Shown here in pieces: positions 23,138-33,474 of a stretch of DNA of 64,000 bases. Under the pieces are notes generated by a model, which was given only the letters and a program-made list of their open reading frames with translations, ran no database searches and was not told the DNA's origin. The position numbers were made by a program, and so were the translations under genes. Where the stretch lies: assembly GCA_029216955.1 (NCBI GenBank), contig JANAVB010016200.1, forward strand, positions 1,407,675 through 1,471,674, in the 5' to 3' direction. Each line of letters opens with the position of its first letter. Position 1 is the first letter of the stretch. The DNA comes from Iris pallida. Taxonomy: Eukaryota > Streptophyta > Magnoliopsida > Asparagales > Iridaceae.

Positions 23138-24714
23138 GTTTCTCTCTTCATTTAATATAACTCTCACACTCTCTCTCTCCTTCCCACACCATACCAACAC
23201 CCCCATCACCATCATAGCCGACAGTACCCCACCCCTCCATTCTCCATTTTTATTTTCTTCATCATCATTATTTTCTTCTTCTTCTTCTTCTTCTTCATTA
23301 TCTACCACCACCATCATCATCACCATGCTCACCACCATTCTTCACCACCACTACCACGAGCTCCATCCCCACCCTTCCACTCTCCTCCTCCTCCCTCCCT
23401 AGCCGTGCGCCGCTGCCGTCGCGCCGTGCCGCCGCCGCCACTAGCCGCAAGCGCAGCAGCTGCACCAGCAGCAGTAACAGCGGTCACAGCTGCGCCGGCG
23501 GCCACCGTGCGCCGTCGTGGCCGGCCCCTGGCTCCGGGCGACCCCGACGAAACCCCTCCAGGGCAGCGCCGTTCTTCACGACATACAAGCTAGTCGATTC
23601 GTGCGTTTTGCACGACATTCGTCGTCGCGCGCGCGTTTCAAATTTCAGAATTTACATCTCGGGGCATCGACTTCGCACAGATTTTTTGGACAATCCGACC
23701 GTTTGATTGGCGAACTCTTTCCTCCGTCACAATTTCGGTATATACCCCTTCACTCCCCTCAAGTTTTACCCGTTAATTTTATCGTTTGATACATCAAAAT
23801 CGGCCACCAAGTTGACACTTTAAATTATACTATTTTTTGACAGTTTTGTGGAGCCGACTTCGTCGGCTCGTCTCTCCGTCGTTGCAGCTCCGTTTGGTGT
23901 GCCACCAGTTCTTTTGTGTAGCTGGTATAACCTCTTCCTGCCCCTTAAATTTTGTTTCATTGTGAGCACGTTTGGTTGGTTGAATTCGACGCCAAAGTTG
24001 GCCGTCCGAATTCATAAATTTTAAGTTGTAAAATCCCAATTTTGAACCCGAGACTCCGGATTCAATTTCTGACACCACCAGTAGACTCGTGGCATCGTTC
24101 TGGCACATTTTCATATAAAGTTTTCTTAGTTTGGAGGACGTGGGCCCTGGCACGTATTTCGGTGCAACGTGGGCCCCACAGTCCGAGTCAACGGGTCTTT
24201 TTGACTTCGGCTCATCGGAATCCAATTCCAGATATACCGTTGAGTTCGTATCATCATTCTGGACTCGTTGACAAATAATTTGCTGAGTTTTGTGGACATT
24301 GGCTCCGTTATGCATTTTCGTACAAATTGGATTCCAATATCCGGGTCAACGGGCCATTTTGAGATCGGCTCATTAGAATCCAATTCTGGACATTGGCTTC
24401 TGACACATTTTTCGGTGCAAAGCGAATCTGACACGGACACCGTTTTGACTCGAAATTACCTTTTTGCTCCTGTGTCCAAATTGGACATATGGATAAGCTA
24501 TTCTAGCTATTTTGACCATTCTGAACACGTTTGTGATGGTTTTTTCATCATTCGACAACATATGTAGACTTTCTCCTATCCTTCATCATTTGTTATAATC
24601 CTTCTCTTTTTGTTCGTATTTTTAGATCCTTGTATCGAAATTGATGTCAGTCGATTCCAGTGATTTCACCATCACTGAAATTGATATGTTGACCATGTGG
24701 ATGATTATAGGGAC

Positions 24715-24880
24715 TAGCTTTGACCTAGTTTAACCTAGAGTTGACCAGTTGACTAAAAGTCAACCATTGACCCAGTTTGACCTAGTTTGACTTGGTTTGA
24801 CTTCCTGTGACCTAGTTTGTCCTAGTGTGACTCAGTATGACCTAGTTTGAGTTAGTTGGACTGAGATTGACATAGATTAC
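24715..24880 (+). repeat. short imperfect repeats of TGACCTAGTT
   Basis: About a dozen variants of TTGACC/TAGTTTGAC follow one another. Similar arrays occur in the two Tekay LTRs near 45235-45315 and 54530-54612. Confidence 0.75.
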
Positions 24881-24937
24881 ATAGCTTATACTATATAGTC
24901 ATGCCTAACACTGTTGAACCCTAATTAGCTTATATAT

Positions 24938-26062
24938 TGTAGGAGCGTAAAAAGTGCTTCAAAGAAAGAGTCATCTCATTCATAAATGATCTGCTTTACG
25001 CCTAGAGGAATGGGTAATCCCTTTACGCCCAAGATTAGGCTAATCGCTTTATGACTAAGCAAGTTGATCATTTTACGCTCGGGGTTACACCCATGGTTTT
25101 ACGCCAAGGACAGAGCAGTCTACTTCACGCTGGACAAAGCTGTCAAATCTAGCATTTAATGCAAATTCTGACATGAAGATATTAATGATGGCATTTACCA
25201 CAGAATTCAATGGGATTTGTCTTATACAAAAACCATTGTTGTCGTTTATGGAGATCGAGCTACTTTACGCTCATTGAACGGTTTCTTTTACGCACGGAGT
25301 TTTACATGAGTTCTTACGCTCACAAAACAATGTGTGCGTAAAGTCTATTTGAGCCATTTTACGCTCAAGGTTACTCAATAACCACTTTACGCAGGGAACC
25401 TATGACAGAGCTATTCTACGCTCATCTCTCTGTTTTACGCTCAGAGGATGTTGGAGCTGTTTTTTACGCCCTATTCTTTCTGGCCAGTATGGAACGTGGT
25501 CTGCTTACATGGCCTTCATGCCATATATTTCGAAGAACGTGTGTACATGCATCCTATTCTCACTGAAATGATGGGACGCGTGTCAACATATGCAAAGGAT
25601 GACTCTGATCATGGGTGGCAGTTGTTAGCGTAAAGACAGATTTTGGTATCTTTTTACGCACAGAAGCCCCAGTCTATAAATAGACTCATTTTTCTCAAAC
25701 AGGACAGACAGAGAGAGAACATGAGAGAATACAGAGATCAAGACTTCGAGATTTTGATTCTCCAGAGCATTCTTTTTCAATTTTTCTTCCAGAACAGAGT
25801 GAAGCAAAGCAGGAAAGCATTCGGCCTCGCCATCAGTGCCCAAGTGCGTCGATACCTTTCTGGTGACTTAGTTCTTCCAAGTTGTTCTACTTCAAGCAGT
25901 GATCTTCTTCATCATCATATGGTCCAAGGAACAAAGTGATCATTTACGAATCAGACTTCCATAGCAATACTTTCCCAGAATCAAATTTGTACTTCTTGTA
26001 CTTTTTTTCGTTTTATTTTCAAAATCCAACACTTTTGTTTGGCAATTTTGTGAAGTGAAACA
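24938..26062 (+). repeat. 5' LTR of Tat-N
   Basis: TGTAGGAGCG to GTGAAACA, 1125 bp, equal in length to the 3' LTR. It contains about 16 copies of TTTACGC or its complement. Confidence 0.95.
25675..25683 (+). promoter_or_regulatory. TATA box of the Tat-N LTR
   Basis: TATAAATAG about 740 bp into the LTR, the only canonical box there. It would start the genomic RNA near 25710. Confidence 0.75.
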
Positions 26063-26064
26063 AA

Positions 26065-27540
26065 ATGGCGACTCTGCCGGGGACGACTTTCTCCTCCGAC
26101 GAGGAAGTGATTGCTCAATATGATGATGTTTCAGTCGGTTCGACTAAGAAGACTCTGGTTGTACACTTCGACCAGACTGCCTATGAAGAAATACTCCGAA
26201 CTGGGGGTGGTTCTCACCACTCTAATGTTCAAAAGTCTCGCAAAGCACGAAAAGTTTGGGTTCCCAAATCCAAAGTGGTTTCTGATCTCTTTGTGACTTC
26301 TGGTGAAAAGGGAATTCTTCCCACTCCTGTCGTAGGGGCTCCCGTTCGTAACGAGGCAGTCCTTACTTCAGAATTACACTCAAAGTGTGATGATTTATCT
26401 CCCGTTTGTAACGGAGAAGATAATCAGGTTTCACGCCCACTGCGTAAGAATCCAGTTTTACGCTCAGTGGGTAAGAACCAAATTTTACGCTCAAGGCATA
26501 AGAATGAGTCTCCCATTTGTAATGTGGCAGATTCTAATGTTTCTGAGTGTAAGAATCCATCTCCCGTCGGTGACGTGGTAGATTTACACAAATTACGCTC
26601 CTCGCGTAAAACAAAATCTCCCATCTGTGATGTGGTAGATAATCAATTTTTACGTTTTACGCGTAAAGGTAAGTCTCCTGTCTGTGACAGTGTAGATAAA
26701 ATTCACAACGATGTTTGCACATCTAATGTGAATATACCTAAACGCATACAGCGTAAAAGTGATGTTGGTAAAACTTCTGTCCTACACCAACAACCTTCTT
26801 ATACTGCTTTACGCAAAGTACCAAACTTGCAAATCACACGTCATGAAAATGGAGTCCTTCATGCTAAATCTCAGGATTTACGCACACAACTCCAAACGCG
26901 TAAAAACGTACAGTTTGGTTCTACGAATGAAGCCAGTAATCTTCTTTATACACAGGGGACTAAACGTTTTTCTACCCCAAATGTAATAAAGAAGAATCTT
27001 CCCTCCACTTCTTTTGACTTACGTGAATTGCTAATGCAAAAGCGTAAGAATTCACAATCTCCGGTGATGCTCCCCCAAGAAAGACATCAATGTGGATTTC
27101 ATCAAGTTGTGATCAATTGTTGTTGTCCAGCTTCAAAATGGTCAGTTTTTGATCGACTGAATTTTTCACTTCAACATCAAGTTGAAGACCAAAAAGATGA
27201 GTTGTCATATGCATCAGTCAACATGGCACTAACAGAGGACGACGTCCAAGACGAAATACGTCCCAAACCCCAGGTCAGCAACAGTTCAACAGACTTCTTG
27301 ATTCCTTTGAAGGAGTATATCAGAACACTCGATCAAGAAGACAAGGACAATTACAGAATTCTGATTCAGAAGCTGGGGGTACTCAATCTGTTGAGTCTGA
27401 TACCGATAGTGTTGATTCATATTTTTATACTAATCCCTCTATATCTTCAAGAGAAGTTGAATCCTACGCTGTTGGAGATGAACCAGAGACGACATCTGCT
27501 AATGCGGAACAACGTCTCACTGCCGTGGAGCAATCATTGA
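26065..27540 (+). CDS. ORF1 of Tat-N (function unknown)
   Basis: A 491-residue frame whose ATG overlaps the primer binding site. Ogre/Tat elements often carry such an ORF before gag, and its role is not established. Residues ~110-220 hold a repeated motif (SPxCDxVDxxxLRxxRKxK, four to five times). There the LR and RK codons are TTACGC and GCGTAA, the same words that crowd the LTR. The last ~55 residues look out of frame: the gag frame is already open from 27201, overlaps this ORF by 340 nt, and reads more naturally (QQQFNRLLDSFEGVYQ). ORF1 and gag are therefore probably joined by a -1 shift, by splicing, or were separated by a single-base indel. Confidence 0.6.
   Translation: MATLPGTTFSSDEEVIAQYDDVSVGSTKKTLVVHFDQTAYEEILRTGGGSHHSNVQKSRKARKVWVPKSKVVSDLFVTSGEKGILPTPVVGAPVRNEAVLTSELHSKCDDLSPVCNGEDNQVSRPLRKNPVLRSVGKNQILRSRHKNESPICNVADSNVSECKNPSPVGDVVDLHKLRSSRKTKSPICDVVDNQFLRFTRKGKSPVCDSVDKIHNDVCTSNVNIPKRIQRKSDVGKTSVLHQQPSYTALRKVPNLQITRHENGVLHAKSQDLRTQLQTRKNVQFGSTNEASNLLYTQGTKRFSTPNVIKKNLPSTSFDLRELLMQKRKNSQSPVMLPQERHQCGFHQVVINCCCPASKWSVFDRLNFSLQHQVEDQKDELSYASVNMALTEDDVQDEIRPKPQVSNSSTDFLIPLKEYIRTLDQEDKDNYRILIQKLGVLNLLSLIPIVLIHIFILIPLYLQEKLNPTLLEMNQRRHLLMRNNVSLPWSNH
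26066..26084 (+). other. primer binding site of Tat-N (tRNA-Arg type)
   Basis: TGGCGACTCTGCCGGGGAC begins three bases after the LTR. The TGGCGACTC start is the pattern of Ogre/Tat elements, which use tRNA-Arg. It overlaps the first codons of ORF1. Confidence 0.8.
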
Positions 27541-29678
27541 AAGGCATGCTCAACATGGTACAAAGCATGCATCAAATAATTTTGAATCAGCAAACTGCTC
27601 AGCCTTCAGTAATAACTCCGGTACCAGCAGCAGCACAAACTCAAGATAGTCAAGGGGCTGATATACCTTTGAATATTCAAGAACCTGCTGTTAATCAAAA
27701 TTCTGCATCTCCAGATCCCATCATTCCGGAAGATGTACCACCTCCAGTAGGGGTTACGGTACATCCAACGACTATTCAATCAAATATGCTTCCTCAAACC
27801 AGTGAAGCTATTCAAGCAGTGCGTGAACTCAAAGCACAGTTTGAGGTTTTGAGGCACAAAGATCAGCTCCAGAGGTTAGGGATTAAGCAACCCTATCCTC
27901 CTCATTGGAATGATGTACCCTTTCCACCGAAGTTCAAGCCACAATCCATGGTTTTATTCGATGGAAAAGCATCTCCCAGTCAATATATCAATTACTTCGA
28001 TATTATGACTGTACACTTGCAGAAAAATAATGCTCTTCTCACTCGAGTGTTCATTGGGTGTTTGACGGGTTCGGCTTATGACTGGTATCGTAGCTTACCC
28101 GATAACTTTATTTTGTCTTTTGACGAATTCAAGGCAATGTTTCTCTCCCGCTTCTATGAAGGAGGTATGGACATGAACATGTCCTCCTTAATAGAAATAA
28201 AACAAAAAGAGAAAGAAGATACTCGGACGTTCATTGAACATTTCCGACAGGCTACTCTAAAGATGCCTCCTGGTATGCCAGATTCAGCATTGATCGATAC
28301 ATGCAAGATGAATCTGCGACCATTCATTGCTGTCTTCACAGGTTCCCAATTCTCAGATTGGGCTTCATTTATTATAGCAGCAGTTTCTGCCGAAACCAAT
28401 GGTAGATTGGCTCGGGAACATGGGATGATTTTCGCTTCAGAGGATAAAGGAAAGAAGAGTAATCCTGGTAATAATCCTGGCAATCGTAATGTGAAAGGAA
28501 AAGATACTCTTATGGTCAATCTTTCCAAGAATAAAATGATGTCAGGTAATCAGGAATCCTCCAGGTCAAAGGAAGAATACTCTTTTGACGAAAGTGATAT
28601 TCCAGGGATATTTCAGTGTCTAGTAAAAAGTGGCAAACCTCAGATTCCAAAGCCAAAAAGACCTAATGAGGTGAATCTGACTGACAATCCCAAATATTGT
28701 ATCTATCATAGATACATTAATCATCCTACCAGTGCTTGCTACATCTTGAAAAAGAAGATTCAAGAACTGATAAATGGTGGTGCTATCGCTTTAACCAATG
28801 ATGACCATACGGTTACGACCAATATGGTTTCTCTTCAGTTCGGGGATTTTCCTCCACAGCAAGTCCCAGATAGAATTATTCCAATTCCGAAGGCGACGAT
28901 GAAGATCGTGAATATCCCGCCTGCCAGAGAAGAAAATACAGGATTGCTGCCACTCACATTAAAGAATGGTGAAATTATATGGGTACATCCTGACTTAGTG
29001 CCTGAATTGGAAAATGAAGGTAAAACTTCAAAATCCAAGAAGGGCAAGAAAGTCAAAACCTGCAACATGATTTCTTATGTGATTCCAGATTCTGATGACT
29101 TGGATCATCTATGGGATGACCTTCCTTTAGAAGATAGACTGAAAGAACTGAGCATCTGTCCTCAAAGTCTAGCTCCCCCTACCAAGCTCAAGCTTACCCA
29201 TCAGCAGTGGCTAGCCATGAATAGTGTTCCCTTATATCGAGCACAACAAGTCTTTGCTGCTTATAAAAAAGCTCCGACAGGGATTTTTCCTAATCCTCCT
29301 CCTCCTGTAAATACAGAGACTTCTATTCTTCATTCTCCTGAGGTTACAGAAGGTTTTGCTTCTTCCTCTTCCTTTGTTGAAACACCTGTCAAAAGTCCAC
29401 TGCCCACTCACTTGTATAGTCAGCAATCTGTCCTTCTCATGAGGAAGATGGGTTACGACTTTCAAAAGGCAGAAGGTTTGAATTATGATAAAGGAATACG
29501 TCTTCCTTTACAAATTCAAAATCAGAATTCCACTGCTGGATTGGGTTCTGAAGTTCCTCGTAACAACCCTCACAAGAAGAAGGCTAAGGGAAGAAAGACT
29601 AAATCATGTAATATGGTACTTCCTTCTCCTGAGTCTAAAGAAGAATCTTTTGCTGGTACAAGATCTGAAAAAGAGTAA
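27201..29678 (+). CDS. gag: Gag protein of Tat-N
   Basis: The frame is open from 27201 and has its first Met at 27525. The central part is a Retrotrans_gag domain (VFIGCLTGSAYDWYRSLP, then FLSRFYEGG, near 28050-28260), the capsid-forming core that packages RNA in cytoplasmic particles. A Cys/His cluster follows (YCIYHRYINHPTSACYILKK, near 28700), equal to the one in Tat-A at 63400. Near the C-terminus is a G-patch-like segment (MRKMGYDFQKAEGLNYDKG, near 29445). The frame ends at TAA 29676-29678, directly followed by more open sequence in the same frame that leads into the protease, so the stop is either read through or a CAA-to-TAA mutation. Compared with Tat-A, which is full of stops, this gag is well preserved. 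Confidence 0.85.
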   Translation, partial: VVICISQHGTNRGRRPRRNTSQTPGQQQFNRLLDSFEGVYQNTRSRRQGQLQNSDSEAGGTQSVESDTDSVDSYFYTNPSISSREVESYAVGDEPETTSANAEQRLTAVEQSLKGMLNMVQSMHQIILNQQTAQPSVITPVPAAAQTQDSQGADIPLNIQEPAVNQNSASPDPIIPEDVPPPVGVTVHPTTIQSNMLPQTSEAIQAVRELKAQFEVLRHKDQLQRLGIKQPYPPHWNDVPFPPKFKPQSMVLFDGKASPSQYINYFDIMTVHLQKNNALLTRVFIGCLTGSAYDWYRSLPDNFILSFDEFKAMFLSRFYEGGMDMNMSSLIEIKQKEKEDTRTFIEHFRQATLKMPPGMPDSALIDTCKMNLRPFIAVFTGSQFSDWASFIIAAVSAETNGRLAREHGMIFASEDKGKKSNPGNNPGNRNVKGKDTLMVNLSKNKMMSGNQESSRSKEEYSFDESDIPGIFQCLVKSGKPQIPKPKRPNEVNLTDNPKYCIYHRYINHPTSACYILKKKIQELINGGAIALTNDDHTVTTNMVSLQFGDFPPQQVPDRIIPIPKATMKIVNIPPAREENTGLLPLTLKNGEIIWVHPDLVPELENEGKTSKSKKGKKVKTCNMISYVIPDSDDLDHLWDDLPLEDRLKELSICPQSLAPPTKLKLTHQQWLAMNSVPLYRAQQVFAAYKKAPTGIFPNPPPPVNTETSILHSPEVTEGFASSSSFVETPVKSPLPTHLYSQQSVLLMRKMGYDFQKAEGLNYDKGIRLPLQIQNQNSTAGLGSEVPRNNPHKKKAKGRKTKSCNMVLPSPESKEESFAGTRSEKE

Positions 29679-31565
29679 CACAAAGACTATGAGGTATCCT
29701 CCAAAGAAGCAGAAAAGGTAGTAGAGACTCTACCAGTTCAACCTTCTCCTGTTCCTGTTAAACCGTCTGTGGTTGAAAAGGGAAAACAGAAGGCAGTACG
29801 CTTTGATATCCCATTGAAGCCTGTTTCCAATCAGGGGGTGGTGATGAAGCCTTACAAATTTGACATTCTAGCTCAGTTAGCCAATACTCCGGCTAGACTT
29901 TCTATATTTGAACTGCTTCGTCTTTCCAGAGAAAGCAGAGAGACTTTGAGCGAAGCTTTACTTCAAGCAGATTCATGCTTGGCACAACTCAAGACTCCTG
30001 ATAATATACCAGTGTCATGTCCGCAATGTCATAGTGTGATGGAAGCAATTCCCAACATCACCTTTACACAAGAGGATATGCTATTGAAACACAACAAGCA
30101 TGATAGGCCTCTGTGTTACACTGGATATATTGGATCCACTGAAATTGATAGGATCTACATCGATCCTGGGTCTTCAATTAGTATAATTCTTCAGAGTATG
30201 CTAAGACCCCTGAGGATTCCTACTAGTGAGCTGACTTACACTAGTACTACGATAGTCGGTTTTAACTCTGGCAAGAGCAAACCACTGGGGAAGATTCGTC
30301 TGCAGATTCAGATTGGTGATCTTCGAACTATGGTAACTTTCTATGTTATCAACTCGGACGTATCCTACAATATTCTTCTTGGAAGACCGTGGATTCATGA
30401 GCACAATATTGTGCCTTCAACTCTTCACCAATGTTTCAAATATGTGGACTCCCAAGGAGTTATAAAAACTGAGTTTGCTGATATTAATCCGTTCAAGGGT
30501 GTTGAAGCCTACTTCTCTGATTCAAGGCTTTATAAACAAGAACATGTGAAAGATATATCAGACATGGCTGAAGATCAATCACCCTTTGAGGATCACTCTA
30601 TTAATGAAGATCCGCCAGAAGAGCAACCTCTGAAGATCATAGTCAAGGGACGAATCCAATCCCAACCTGTCAATGATCAACCTTTAATGATCAAGGTTAA
30701 AGGAAGAACTCAAACTTCATCTGAGGAATCAATAAATGTTCCTACTAAGAGCCAAGTTCAACCTTTGATGATTAAGGTCAAAGGATGTGCTTCTTGCACG
30801 AATGATCCAGAACTACCGTTGATTGTCAATCGTGGCCAATCTACGCAGAAGACGGATAATGGTCCACTGTTGATTAATCCGAAGCGTAGCAATCAGACTG
30901 TAAATGATGTAAATATTGATCATTCTGCACTTTTTGATATCAATGAAGATTTTCTGTTCGAGTATATGGCTGTCAAGTTTATTGAAAGAATGACTTTATC
31001 TTCTGATAGTCAAAGTCATCAATATAAAGACAACATAGAACCGGAAGAAACTCTATACATTGATCATAAGAAGAATTCTTTCCCTCCTTATATAGATGTC
31101 GGACCGTATGCTCAAAGGTTCCTAACATCTTTTCCTTATCTTCTACCTGTGGCTGCTTCATCACAAGCTTACGTAACTTTTAGACGTCATGAAGAATCTT
31201 ATTTCGTGGTGCCGTCTGATAAGAAAAACAAGCGTCAAATTGTGTTTGGCCTGGCTAGAAATATCCCTGTTGCTTAGACAGATGAGCTGAAGGATAAAGA
31301 CAAAGGAAGAATTCGAATTGACAAATACAGCCAGCAATCTATCAAGATCATTCAGAATATGGGGTATGATTTGAAGACTATGCAAGGTCTCAATCAAGGC
31401 AAGGGCAGACGATTACCATTAGGTGGTGATCCGTTTTACCAAAAGACTCGTCATAGATTGGGATATGATCCGTCCCACGTGTTTTATGATGATATACAAG
31501 AAGAATTCTCTTCCAGCTCTTCACAATCATCAGATTCAGAGGAACTTCAGTATGGTTCAAACTGA
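29679..31565 (+). CDS. aspartic protease and G-patch region of Tat-N
   Basis: It continues the gag frame after one stop (first Met 29769). Near 30090-30480 is the retroviral-type aspartic protease, with active-site loop IDPGSSISII and the later NILLGRPWIHE, which would cut the Gag polyprotein. The active loop has Pro where DT/SG is usual; Tat-A has the same DPGS, so it is a family trait. A TAG at 31275-31277 (probably from CAG) splits off the last ~95 residues, which contain a second G-patch-like segment (NMGYDLKTMQGLNQGKGRRL). The frame ends at 31565. In Tat-A the equivalent point is followed by RT; here no RT, RNase H or integrase motif follows. Confidence 0.8.
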
Positions 31566-31718
31566 TGGTGAACCCGAGTCATTTGAAAATTTCCCTCGAG
31601 CCACCATCGGTTCATATATATTTTCAACAACATCCATCTTCTTAATCTCCAGCTACCAAAGTTTGGTTAAGCTGATTACTTGTCTCTTTGAAGAGAGATT
31701 TTGATTTTTTTTAAAGTT

Positions 31719-32067
31719 GGATTTATTTATCATGTTTTCATAACCTCTGGATAAATAATAAATCCACCTTCTTTTCCTATCTATCATGTTCATTTTTTTG
31801 ACCTCTGTATAGATATTAAATCTACTTTTCTTTGGGTTCTTACATACTGTCATGTTCATATTACCTCTGATAGTATTATACACTCTAAATAGAAAATAAG
31901 ATTATATTATCTATCATGTTCATATTACCTCTGGATAGATATAATGTGTGAGGTTAGAAAATTTGTCATGTTCATATAACCTCTGATGAGTATTTTCTAT
32001 CCTATACAAAACAAGATTTCATCATAGACTTGTCACGTCCATATTACCTCCGATAAGTGCTTTCTAT
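31719..32067 (+). repeat. array of six hairpins with conserved loop (Tat-N)
   Basis: The word TCATGTTCATATTACCTCTG, with few changes, occurs at about 31730, 31784, 31850, 31914, 31966 and 32033. Each copy sits between short arms that are complementary to each other but differ from copy to copy. Examples are ATACTGTC/GATAGTAT at 31844 and 31869, and ATTATAT..CTATC/GATAGATATAAT at 31901 and 31934. The array lies between the convergent sense genes and antisense aORF. A matching array is in Tat-A (56952-57560). Confidence 0.85.
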
Positions 32068-32169
32068 CTCTTATCTATTGTTTTCAACGATAGGATCGCA
32101 AAACAAATCTTTCATTTCTGGTGGAAATACTACAGAATGGATAAGATAAAAGGATGACAAAACACTTTC

Positions 32170-33408
32170 TTAAGGTGGAGTGGAAGCATCTTGGAGCAAT
32201 TTCTTTAATTCTTCTAGCCGTCTGCCACGAGAACTCATAACCTTATCGGTAGCCTCTGCACGTCGAGCTTCAGGAGTGCAAATACGGGAAAGCTCAACGA
32301 AGGTGATTATCAAGTTGTCCTTTGCTTCATCAAGAGTTTTGATGGTCGACTCAGCCCCAAAAGCCTTTTCTTCTAAAATTGAGCTTTGGGTAAGGTGTAG
32401 ATTTCGAGCATCGATCATCTTCTCCCTTTCAGCCTTCAAGCAAGCTAGCTCTGCCTCAACTTCGCGAATTCTGTCATTCTTGCTCTGGATATCTATGTTC
32501 AAAGCGTCATAAGCCACTCTGTGGCCATACAGTGCAGGTTTTATGCCAGTCAAAAAGGCTTTCTCTTTGGCAACCTTCAGACTGTGTTCACGAAGGGCTG
32601 CATTATATGTAGTCTCTCGAGCAAGATAATCAGCTGTTAAGGCATCATATTCTTCCTCGATGAGACTTTCAACAGTTTTACTAGACAGGTTAAGATATTC
32701 TCTGATTGGCTGTTCAAAGTCTTCCACAATTTTCTCCAATGCGGCAGCTCTTTCAGTATCATTGAACAAAGCAACGTTCTTGATGGTCGAAGCCATTGCT
32801 GTCTTCAGTGTCTCATAATTGAGACCCTTATTTAGGACCATTGTTATCAAGGTTGACAAGCTTTTGTAAAAAGTGTCAGTATAGATCTCAATGAGAAGAT
32901 CCATTTCTGTGCTGGTACTTGGCGTAGCAACAATATCTAACAGATCCCTTTCTCGGAAATCAGGAACAGGTGGTGCAACAGTAGGATGAGACGAAGTCGT
33001 TGTTACTACCACCGTTATAGCCAGTTGATCCCTAGAAGCTTCAGGGATTATATCTCCAATCGGTGTAACAACAGATGGAGATAGAGCCGATGACGTTACT
33101 ACTATTGTCTGGTCCCCAAGGACCTCAGTATCAACATCTTCAATATTTGTCACTCCAGCCGCTTCTGAAGTTCTGGCGGCAGTAATGTCAGTGGGTGTAG
33201 TGACAACTACAGGAGCTGGTTCAGATTCTGACATTGGCTTGTCAGAAATTGGTACTGGATCGGTGACAACAGCAGAGGATGTTATTATCTCCTCAGTTTC
33301 TGTTGGAAGTTCAAGTATGCCTCCAACATCTCCTTCAGTTGATGGCTCCACAAGATTTCCCAATGTTTCAGCTATGGTGAAACTTTCTACAACTAATTCT
33401 TTGTTCAA
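32170..33408 (-). CDS. C-terminal part of the antisense aORF: coiled-coil tail (Tat-N)
   Basis: A 412-residue minus-strand frame. The first half is Thr/Val/Ser/Pro-rich and unstructured. From about residue 190 it is strongly helical and charged (heptad-like, with NDRIREVEAELACLKAEREK), a probable coiled coil. It ends with SSRGRRLEELKKLLQDA. Tat-A has a related coiled-coil tail at the same place (55833-56826). It is most likely the last exon of the antisense gene that starts at 36980; the first Met may not be used. No enzyme domain is visible. A structural or self-association role is inference. Confidence 0.6.
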   Translation of the reverse strand: MNKELVVESFTIAETLGNLVEPSTEGDVGGILELPTETEEIITSSAVVTDPVPISDKPMSESEPAPVVVTTPTDITAARTSEAAGVTNIEDVDTEVLGDQTIVVTSSALSPSVVTPIGDIIPEASRDQLAITVVVTTTSSHPTVAPPVPDFRERDLLDIVATPSTSTEMDLLIEIYTDTFYKSLSTLITMVLNKGLNYETLKTAMASTIKNVALFNDTERAAALEKIVEDFEQPIREYLNLSSKTVESLIEEEYDALTADYLARETTYNAALREHSLKVAKEKAFLTGIKPALYGHRVAYDALNIDIQSKNDRIREVEAELACLKAEREKMIDARNLHLTQSSILEEKAFGAESTIKTLDEAKDNLIITFVELSRICTPEARRAEATDKVMSSRGRRLEELKKLLQDASTPP

Positions 33409-33474
33409 TTCTGGATCATCTCCAGTAGTTCCATCATCACCTACAGTGGGATCGACTCTTGTCTCCTCCTTGTG

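Larger units (their letters stand above)
22360..24937 (+). mobile_element. Tekay-type LTR, 5' part (host of Tat-N)
   Basis: It starts TGTCACGAACCGCACCCC. An AT-rich U3-like part, a TATA box (CTATATATATAAATA near 23024), a long TA run, a CT-rich leader and a GC-rich block (23400-23640) follow in the same order as in the other Tekay-type LTRs. The stretch 24600-24937 resembles 45225-45330 of the Tekay LTR, and the continuation after Tat-N (38384 on) carries CAGGCGAGTACATTCT found near 45441. Low-complexity reading frames here (His/Ser-rich near 23136-23402, Ala-rich near 23405) are not genes. Confidence 0.6.

Noticed and set aside
23136..23593. His/Ser-rich and Ala-rich frames after the TA run
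   Set aside because: They come from CT/CAT-rich leader and GC-rich LTR sequence and show no conserved domain.
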